DNA of 14,988 bases from contig CAZHGD010000185.1 in NCBI GenBank assembly GCA_964531735.1, forward strand, positions 1-14,988. The letters run 5' to 3'. Within the stretch, counting starts at the first letter, position 1. The number at the start of each line of letters is the position of its first letter. The DNA comes from CAZHGD01 sp964531735 (GTDB taxonomy: Bacteria > Armatimonadota > UBA10988). The notes beneath the pieces are model-generated. The model was not told where the DNA came from. It ran no database searches and saw nothing but the letters and a program-made list of their open reading frames with translations. Shown in pieces: positions 6,985 to 12,238 of this stretch. The position numbers and the translations under genes are program-made.

Positions 6985-7416
6985 TCATTGTACCACGTCG
7001 CCGTTGCCGGTCGCAACCGCAGCGGTGTCCGCGGCAACCTCGCTTGGCGCTGTCGGGTTCTGCTCGGAGCGTCGGCTGAGGCGACGGGCGACCAGTCCCA
7101 CCGCCACCCCAACCGCCACGAACAGAACCATGTTGAGCAGGAGCACGTCCACGCGCTCCAAGCCAAAGTAGTCCTGCTTCGGGTCCGGCGCGGGCTGATA
7201 GCGCACCAGGTAGCTGAACAGGCGCCACATGACCCAGGTCAGTGTGCCCAGCAACCCCACCAACAGCCCGCGCACCGCCGCGAAGCCCAGTTCCAGCCGC
7301 CGCAACCGGCCGTAGAGCAAGCCTCCGGCCAAGCCCAGGAGCGGCCCGACCAGACCGAGCAGCGCCATCACGCGCTCCACGGTCGCTTCGTCAAGCAACT
7401 CCTTCATCTCGTCCAT
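6985..7416 (-). CDS. Unknown three-helix membrane protein in the ilv operon
   Basis: I do not recognise this 143-residue protein. It starts with a short acidic amphipathic stretch (MDEMKELLDEATVERV), has three predicted membrane helices (about residues 17-37, 45-71 and 89-110), a polar loop QPAPDPKQDYFGLERVD between helices 2 and 3, and ends in a basic turn (RRLSRRSEQ) plus a low-complexity Ala/Thr/Val tail. Start ATG 7416 has GGGAGG upstream. It lies 43 bases after ilvN, and its TGA is shared with a possible ilvC ATG as ATGA. The placement makes co-expression with acetolactate synthase and ketol-acid reductoisomerase very likely. Ideas such as a small transporter subunit or membrane tether are guesses without sequence support. 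Confidence 0.8.
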   Translation of the reverse strand: MDEMKELLDEATVERVMALLGLVGPLLGLAGGLLYGRLRRLELGFAAVRGLLVGLLGTLTWVMWRLFSYLVRYQPAPDPKQDYFGLERVDVLLLNMVLFVAVGVAVGLVARRLSRRSEQNPTAPSEVAADTAAVATGNGDVVQ

Positions 7417-7459
7417 CGACCGTGCCTCCCGCGGCAGCGTGGCTGATCCTACCCCCGGT

Positions 7460-7984
7460 TCACGTCGGCTGCAACCCTCGGGCCAGGATGACCTCGCCGG
7501 TGCGGGCCATCTCCAGAATGCCGTACTTGGCCACCAGCTTCAGCAGAGCGTCGATCTTCTCGCGGTTGCCCGTGACCTCGATGGTCATCTCGCCTTCGCC
7601 GATGTCGACCGTCCGCGCCCGGAACACGTCGACGATCTGCATCAGTTCCGCGCGCACGCCGTTCTCACAGCGGATCTTGATCAGCGCCAGCTCGCGGGCC
7701 ACCACCGCCTCGTCGGTGTGGTCGTTCACGCTGATGACGTCGATCAGCTTCTCGACCTGCTTGCAGATCTGGCTCAGCACAGCGTCGTCGGCGTGCACCA
7801 CGATGGTCATCCGCGAAGTCAGCGGGTCCCAGGTCGTGCTGACCGCCAGGCTGTCGATGTTGTAGCCGCGCCGTGCGAACAGCCCGGCGATCCGGGTCAG
7901 GACGCCAGGCCGGTTCTCCACCAGGACCGAGATGGTGTGCAGACGGGTCTTGTGGCGGTCTGCGGCCCCATTGCGGCTGCTCAT
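7460..7984 (-). CDS. ilvN: Acetolactate synthase regulatory (small) subunit
   Basis: This is the regulatory subunit that binds valine and raises activity of the acetolactate synthase catalytic subunit. The 174-residue product has an N-terminal ACT domain (HTISVLVENRPGVLTRIAGLFARRGYNIDSL, residues about 16-46, to about 85) and the C-terminal small-subunit domain (ALIKIRCENGVRAELMQIVDVFRARTVDIGEGEMTIEVTGNREKIDALLKLV). A ten-residue polar N-terminal extension precedes the conserved core. The ATG at 7984 overlaps the ilvB TGA as ATGA, so the subunits are probably made in a coupled ratio. The symbol ilvH is also used for this family. Confidence 0.96.
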   Translation of the reverse strand: MSSRNGAADRHKTRLHTISVLVENRPGVLTRIAGLFARRGYNIDSLAVSTTWDPLTSRMTIVVHADDAVLSQICKQVEKLIDVISVNDHTDEAVVARELALIKIRCENGVRAELMQIVDVFRARTVDIGEGEMTIEVTGNREKIDALLKLVAKYGILEMARTGEVILARGLQPT

Positions 7985-9696
7985 TCGTCGGCTCCTTCCG
8001 GCTCCAGGATTGGCTCGGCCGTGTCACCGCCGGCCGGCACCATCGGCCACACATTCTCCTCGTCATGCACGATGAACTCCACCAGACCGGCCGTGTCCAG
8101 CGATTGCAGCCAGGCCATCGCCTCCTGCACCTCATCGTCGGTCGTCACCCGGCGCGCCGGCAGGCCGTAGGCGTCGAACAGCTTCACGAAGTCCGGCGAC
8201 ACGCGCGGGGAGTCCTCGGTCGGCACCGTGTACAGCCAGGTCTCCGAGTAGTTGCGCTGGTGGAACAGCTCCTGCCATTGGCGCACCATGCCCAGGTAGC
8301 CGTTGTTGAGCAGCATGACCTTCAGCGGCACACCCTCCAGCGCGGCCACGGCCAGTTCCTGGACGTTCATCTGGATGCTGCCGTCGCCGGTGACCAGCCA
8401 GATCTCGCGCTCCGGTTGGGCAAACCACGCGCCGATCGCCGCCGGTAGCCCGAAGCCCATGGTGCCGAGGCCACCCGAGGTGAGGAACTGCCGTGGGCCG
8501 CTGGGTCGGTAGAACTGAGCCGCCCACATCTGGTGCTGACCGACGTCGGTCGCCACGATGGCGTTGCCGCCGGTGACCGAGTTCAGCACCTCCAGCAGAT
8601 GCTGCGGGCGGATGCGCCCATCTTCGCTCACGCGATGCGGCACCAGCGGGAAGCGGTCCTTCCAGTCGCGCACCTGCTCCAGCCAGGGCTCGCGGTCGAC
8701 CTGCTGCACGTACTCGGTCAAGGCCGTCAGCGTCTTCTTTACGTCGGCGCGCAGCGCCACCACCGGCGTGCGGTTCTTGCCCAGTTCGGCCGGATCGATG
8801 TCGACATGGATGACCTGCGCCTTCGGTGCGAACGTGGCCAGCTTGCCGGTCACCCGGTCATCGAACCGGGCACCCACCACGACCATCACATCGCAGCGGG
8901 TGATGGTGTAGTTGGCATAGGCTGCACCGTGCATGCCGATCATACCGGTCGCCAAGGGATGCTCTTCGGGGAAGGCGCCCTTGCCCATGAGCGTCCAGCA
9001 GACCGGGATGCTACCAGCCTCGGCGAAGGCGACCAGCGCTTCGCGGGCGCCGGACGCCACGGCGCCGCCGCCCACGTAGAGCGCCGGCCGCTCGGCCGCG
9101 TTGAGCACCTCGGCCGCGGCGCGAAGCTCGTCGGCTTCCGGCGCCGTGCGGACGACGTAGCCGCGCAAGTCCTCGCGCGACACCTCGAACGAGCCGGTGA
9201 ACGCCTCCAACTGCACGTCCTTGGGTATGTCGACCACCACCGGACCCGGCCGGCCGCTCCGCGCGATGTGGAACGCCTCGGCCAGGATCTGGGGCAGCTC
9301 GTTCGTGCTGCGCACCAGGTAGCTGTGCTTCACGATGGGCAGCGTGATGCCGGTTGCGTCGACTTCCTGGAAGCTGTCCTTGCCGATCAGCGGACGGGTG
9401 ACCTGGCCCGTGATGCAGACAATCGGGATGCTGTCCATGTGCGCGTCGGCGATGCCGGTGATCAGGTTGGTGACACCGGGGCCAGAGGTGGCGATGGCCA
9501 CGCCGACGCGGCCGCTGGCCCGGGCGTAGCCGCCGGCCATCATCGCGGCGCCTTGCTCGTTGCGGACGAGGACGTGGCGGATGTCGACCTTGTGCAGGGC
9601 GTCGTAGAGCGGGATGACCACTCCGCCCGGATAGCCGAAGACCACCTCCACGCCTTCGTTCCGAAGGCAGGCCAGCGTCGCTTCCGCACCGTTCAT
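7981..9696 (-). CDS. ilvB: Acetolactate synthase catalytic (large) subunit
   Basis: This thiamine-diphosphate enzyme condenses two pyruvates, or pyruvate with 2-oxobutyrate, in the first common step of branched-chain amino acid synthesis. The 571-residue product has the three-domain layout: an N-terminal pyrimidine-binding domain with VFGYPGG and catalytic Glu47 in VRNEQGAAMMAGGYARASG, a central FAD-type domain (PALYVGGGA, GARFDDRVTGK, HVDIDPAELGKNR), and a C-terminal domain with the GDGSIQMNVQEL...LLNNGYLGMVRQWQ cofactor motif near residues 436-460. HAHMDSIPIVCITGQV-like sequence (with ADAHMDSIP) also fits. The ATG at 9696 has GGGAG eight bases upstream. It is the first gene after a T-box leader, and its stop overlaps ilvN by four bases. 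Confidence 0.97.
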   Translation of the reverse strand: MNGAEATLACLRNEGVEVVFGYPGGVVIPLYDALHKVDIRHVLVRNEQGAAMMAGGYARASGRVGVAIATSGPGVTNLITGIADAHMDSIPIVCITGQVTRPLIGKDSFQEVDATGITLPIVKHSYLVRSTNELPQILAEAFHIARSGRPGPVVVDIPKDVQLEAFTGSFEVSREDLRGYVVRTAPEADELRAAAEVLNAAERPALYVGGGAVASGAREALVAFAEAGSIPVCWTLMGKGAFPEEHPLATGMIGMHGAAYANYTITRCDVMVVVGARFDDRVTGKLATFAPKAQVIHVDIDPAELGKNRTPVVALRADVKKTLTALTEYVQQVDREPWLEQVRDWKDRFPLVPHRVSEDGRIRPQHLLEVLNSVTGGNAIVATDVGQHQMWAAQFYRPSGPRQFLTSGGLGTMGFGLPAAIGAWFAQPEREIWLVTGDGSIQMNVQELAVAALEGVPLKVMLLNNGYLGMVRQWQELFHQRNYSETWLYTVPTEDSPRVSPDFVKLFDAYGLPARRVTTDDEVQEAMAWLQSLDTAGLVEFIVHDEENVWPMVPAGGDTAEPILEPEGADE

Positions 9697-9708
9697 GTCA
9701 CGTCTCCC

Positions 9709-9743
9709 AAAACAGAAAACCCCTCACCCCAAGGGGCGAGAGG
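9709..9743 (-). terminator. T-box intrinsic terminator
   Basis: On the - strand the arms at 9743-9733 and 9730-9720 form an 11-bp GC-rich stem (with wobbles) with a tiny loop. It is followed directly by TTTTCTGTTTT, an excellent intrinsic terminator. It lies just after the T-box sequence, with the 5' arm adjacent to the antiterminator, and 13 bases before the ilvB start. It should end transcription when the cognate tRNA is charged. Confidence 0.9.
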
Positions 9744-9983
9744 TCTCGCGGTACCACCCTTGACAGGATCGCCAACCGCCGCCGACACCGGCGACACACG
9801 TACGTCCGATCGATCCTACTCTAGAGCACTCTAACGGGTGCCACGCGGCTCGGCCTACTGTCGTTCGACCGAGCGGCTCGGGAGCGACCTTCAGCGCTCG
9901 TCGTGGCCGGTCTTCCACCACTGCAACCGGCTCTCTGGCACGACCGAAGCGCCTACTCCTCTCCGTCAACGCCTTTGAAAGCT
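9709..9983 (-). promoter_or_regulatory. T-box riboswitch leader for the ilv operon
   Basis: T-box leaders read the charging state of a tRNA by pairing with its anticodon and its 3' end. On the - strand AAGGGTGGTACCGCG (9761-9747) matches the conserved T-box, and its TGGT bulge fits tRNAs with discriminator A. Stem I is recognisable: AGTA S-turn at 9957-9954, AGAGAG at 9936-9931, the distal stem GCCGGT/ACCGGC (9931-9926 with 9911-9906) and apical GGTGGAA at 9919-9913. GGAG/CTCC (9964-9961 with 9884-9881) closes the base. A GGATCG/CGATCC pair (9816-9811 with 9771-9766) may be stem III. The specifier loop strand reads TGAAGGTCG; GTC (9888-9886, Val) followed by a purine is my best specifier, with CTC (Leu) at 9884-9882 as the alternative. 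Confidence 0.93.
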
Positions 9984-9989
9984 CCTGGC

Positions 9990-10018
9990 AGTATAGGGTA
10001 CGTGCAGTTGACTGTCAA
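9990..10018 (-). promoter_or_regulatory. Sigma-70 type promoter of the ilv operon
   Basis: Read on the - strand, TTGACA (10018-10013) and TATACT (9995-9990) are separated by 17 bases. Transcription should start near 9983, just ahead of T-box stem I. The -35 region lies in a perfect odd palindrome GTTGACTGTCAAC (10007-10019). The TTGACAGTCA and TATACTGCC blocks match those of the ffh promoter at 19-50, including bases outside the usual hexamers. Confidence 0.88.
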
Positions 10019-10125
10019 CCGCCGCAATTCGGCGGTGGCGAGTGCGCCGGCTCGCGACCGATCATCCTCGGCGGCGTCCCCGGCGCCAGGTCGGCGCGAA
10101 TTCCGAATCGGGTCACCAAGATGAC

Positions 10126-10155
10126 TTGACGCCGCTCGGATGCTGCTGGCACACT
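10126..10155 (+). promoter_or_regulatory. Possible promoter of the prepilin gene
   Basis: TTGACG (10126-10131) and CACACT (10150-10155) are spaced by 18 bases, about 48 bases before the prepilin GTG. The -35 is good and the -10 is weak (three of six matches), so this is tentative. Apart from this I see nothing specific in the stretch 10020-10203 between the divergent ilv promoter and the prepilin gene. Confidence 0.3.
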
Positions 10156-10203
10156 GAGCCCGCTGCATGGGCGTGGGTTGCACTGGTTCACAAGGAGCAA
10201 GCT

Positions 10204-10812
10204 GTGTCCGCGAAAAGCAGAGCGTTCACCCTCATCGAGCTGTTGGTGGTGATTGCCATCATCGCCATCCTCGCCGCCATACTCTTCCCGGTCTTCGCCA
10301 AGGCCCGAGAGAAGGCGCGCCAGTCCAGTTGCCAGAGCAACGAGAAGCAAATCATGCTGGCCGTCATCGCCTACAAAGAGGACTACGACCAGAAGTACCA
10401 GCGCTGTCCTTACGGCCAGGTCGGCTCGCAGTGCCCGTGGGACCTGTTCAACCCCTACATCAAGAACGCCCAGATTTGGACCTGTCCGTCCTTCGCCGGC
10501 CGGCCCTACGGCTACGGCTGGAACCCCACCGGGGCCTGTGGGCAGCGCCAGATGACCGACAAGGGCTATATGTGGTCAGAGCATCTGAACGGCAACGGCG
10601 TCTCCGATGCGCAGATCCTGTATCCGGCTGAGCGCGTGGCCTTCGCCGAGGGCAATTGCGGCGTCAACGGCTGGGGCTGGGACGGCAGCGTGCGGCAGCG
10701 GCAACGGCCCGGCGCCGACCACAACAGCGGCTGCAACGGCGCCTACCTCGATGGCCATGTGAAGTGGCTCGCCTTCAACAACTGGACGTTCACGTCCGAT
10801 CCGACGCTGTAG
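10204..10812 (+). CDS. Type IV prepilin-like protein (H-X9-DG type pseudopilin)
   Basis: This is a secreted or membrane-anchored prepilin-like protein of 202 residues. The leader MSAKSRA is followed by FTLIELLVVIAIIAILAAIL, the class III signal for prepilin peptidase, with Glu at mature position 5. The -1 residue is Ala rather than Gly. Next come FPVFAKAREKARQSSC, then a DYDQKY segment matching the DYDE of related proteins, and near the end an H-X9-DG motif (DHNSGCNGAYLDGHVKWL). Seven cysteines suggest disulfides in the exported domain. Start GTG 10204 is chosen because AAGGAG (10192-10197) is six bases upstream and it places the leader correctly; the frame is open further upstream without sensible sequence. 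Such genes often occur in many copies in Armatimonadota and Planctomycetes. The role (pilus, secretion pseudopilin or surface protein) is not determined. Confidence 0.9.
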   Translation: MSAKSRAFTLIELLVVIAIIAILAAILFPVFAKAREKARQSSCQSNEKQIMLAVIAYKEDYDQKYQRCPYGQVGSQCPWDLFNPYIKNAQIWTCPSFAGRPYGYGWNPTGACGQRQMTDKGYMWSEHLNGNGVSDAQILYPAERVAFAEGNCGVNGWGWDGSVRQRQRPGADHNSGCNGAYLDGHVKWLAFNNWTFTSDPTL

Positions 10813-10828
10813 CCGGCCCGACGACGAG

Positions 10829-10840
10829 GTGAGCGCTCAC
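10829..10840. promoter_or_regulatory. 12-base perfect palindrome resembling a LacI-family operator
   Basis: GTGAGCGCTCAC is a perfect palindrome identical to the core of the ideal symmetric lac operator. It lies in the 141-base gap between the prepilin and aldo/keto reductase genes, 113 bases before the reductase start. No regulator gene is visible in the window. A 12-base palindrome is expected a few times by chance in a window this size, so function is only suggested by its position and LacI-like sequence. Confidence 0.25.
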
Positions 10841-10853
10841 TGAGCTCGCCGGC

Positions 10854-10886
10854 CGCCCACCCAGTGGCCGGTGGGTTGAGTGGGCG
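10854..10886 (+). terminator. Possible terminator hairpin after the prepilin gene
   Basis: CGCCCAC (10854-10860) pairs with GTGGGCG (10880-10886), with further internal pairing possible. There is no U-tract after it, so it may be a weak terminator or just GC-rich structure. Confidence 0.25.
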
Positions 10887-10953
10887 CTGCCCCACCCTTT
10901 CCGCGCCCGGCGAATGGGATTACCATGCCGAATCGGAGAGGCAAGCCACGACC

Positions 10954-12138
10954 ATGGTCTATCGACGTTTCGGCCGCACCGAACTGCAACTGCCGGTCTT
11001 CTCCTGTGGTGGCATGAGGTACCAGCAGGCTTGGCAGGACCTGCCGTTCGAGGACGTCACCGCCGACAGCCAGGACAACCTGGCCGCCTGCATCCAGGCG
11101 GCGCTGGCGCACGGCATCAACCATATCGAGACCGCGCGCGGCTACGGCAGCAGTGAGGTCCAGCTCGGCCGCGTGCTGCCGCACCTGCCACGCGAGCAGA
11201 TCATCGTGCAGACCAAGGTCGGCCCCGGCGAGGACGCGGCGGCCTTCCGGCGCACCTTCGAGACCAGCCTGGCGCGCCTGCGCCTTGACCGGGTCGACCT
11301 GTTGGCCATCCATGGCCTCAACCTCCGCGAGGTGCTCGACCTGGCCATCAAGCCGAACGGCAGCCTGGAAGAGGCGTTGCGGATCAAGTCCGAAGGGCTC
11401 GCCGGCCACATTGGCTTCAGCACGCACGGTCCGCTCGACGTGATTCAGGATGCCATCGGCACCGATGCCTTCGACTACGTCAACCTGCATTGGTACTGGG
11501 CCGACCGCATCAACGCACCGGCGATCGAAGCCGCCGCGGCGCACGACATGGGCGTGTTCATCATCAGCCCGAACGACAAAGGCGGCCGGCTGTTCGACCC
11601 GCCGGCCAAACTGTCCGACCTCTGCGCCCCGCTGACGCCGATGGGCTTCAACGACCTGTGGTGCCTGAGCAATCCGCTGGTCCACACGCTGAGTGTCGGC
11701 GCCGCCCGCCCGAGCGACTTCGACGCCCACCTGGCGGTGCTGCCGTGGGTCGGCCGCGAGCACGAGGCCATCGATGCGATCGTCGCCCGGCTCGACGCCG
11801 AAGCCGAACGTGTGCTCGGCGCCGACTGGTGCGCCAACTGGTCGGTGGGCCTGCCCGCGGTCGATGAGGTGCCGGGCACCATCAACCTCTACCACGTGCT
11901 CCGCTTGTACCACTTGGCTAAGGCCTACGACCTGGTCGAGTACGGCAAGTGGCGCTACAACCTGTTCGGCAACGGCGGGCACTGGTTCTACGGGAACAAG
12001 CTGGACCAACTCGACTGGGACCGGCTGCCGGACCTGCTGACGGATTCGCCGGTGGCGGCGCGCATTCCGGCGGTGCTACGCGAGGCGCAGGAGCTGTTCG
12101 CCGGCGAGGCGCAGAAGCGGTTGAGCGAGAGCGGGTGA
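10954..12138 (+). CDS. Aldo/keto reductase with clusterless C-terminal extension
   Basis: This is a predicted NAD(P)H-dependent oxidoreductase of 394 residues; the substrate is unknown. The N-terminal barrel shows MVYRRFGRTELQLPVFSCGGMRYQ, then HIETARGYGSSEVQLG (tetrad Tyr, with Glu in the usual Asp place), IIVQTKVGP (Lys), LLAIHGLN (His), HIGFSTHG and VFIISPNDKGG. The region after about residue 285 corresponds to where the COG1453-like relatives carry ferredoxin-type cysteines. Here only one Cys (DWCANW) remains and the rest reads VGLPAVDEVPGTINLYHV and GNGGHWFYGNKL. I recall similar clusterless proteins from cyanobacteria, so this may be a distinct subfamily. ATG 10954 has GGAGAGG about 12 bases upstream. 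Confidence 0.9.
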   Translation: MVYRRFGRTELQLPVFSCGGMRYQQAWQDLPFEDVTADSQDNLAACIQAALAHGINHIETARGYGSSEVQLGRVLPHLPREQIIVQTKVGPGEDAAAFRRTFETSLARLRLDRVDLLAIHGLNLREVLDLAIKPNGSLEEALRIKSEGLAGHIGFSTHGPLDVIQDAIGTDAFDYVNLHWYWADRINAPAIEAAAAHDMGVFIISPNDKGGRLFDPPAKLSDLCAPLTPMGFNDLWCLSNPLVHTLSVGAARPSDFDAHLAVLPWVGREHEAIDAIVARLDAEAERVLGADWCANWSVGLPAVDEVPGTINLYHVLRLYHLAKAYDLVEYGKWRYNLFGNGGHWFYGNKLDQLDWDRLPDLLTDSPVAARIPAVLREAQELFAGEAQKRLSESG

Positions 12139-12238
12139 GGTGGGCCGCTCAAACTCCACGCCATTGCAGTTCATAACGCCAGAGGAACCTGGCCCGCATT
12201 GACCAACCCTCCCCGCGGTGACGCATGGGAGCGGTAGG

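Noticed and set aside
5288..7171. 627-codon open frame on the + strand across the P-II gene, ilvC and the membrane protein gene
   Set aside because: It is the complement of three supported genes, with shadow composition and no ribosome binding site.
8533..9834. 433-codon open frame on the + strand opposite ilvB and the T-box
   Set aside because: It is entirely antisense to ilvB and runs into the riboswitch; the His/Asp/Arg-rich product has no domain.
10042..10203. Upstream extension of the prepilin frame
   Set aside because: The extended N-terminus would bury the class III signal peptide; AAGGAG and GTG 10204 give the correct leader.
10837..12009. 390-codon open frame on the - strand opposite the aldo/keto reductase
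   Set aside because: The reductase on the + strand has clear catalytic motifs; this frame mirrors it.
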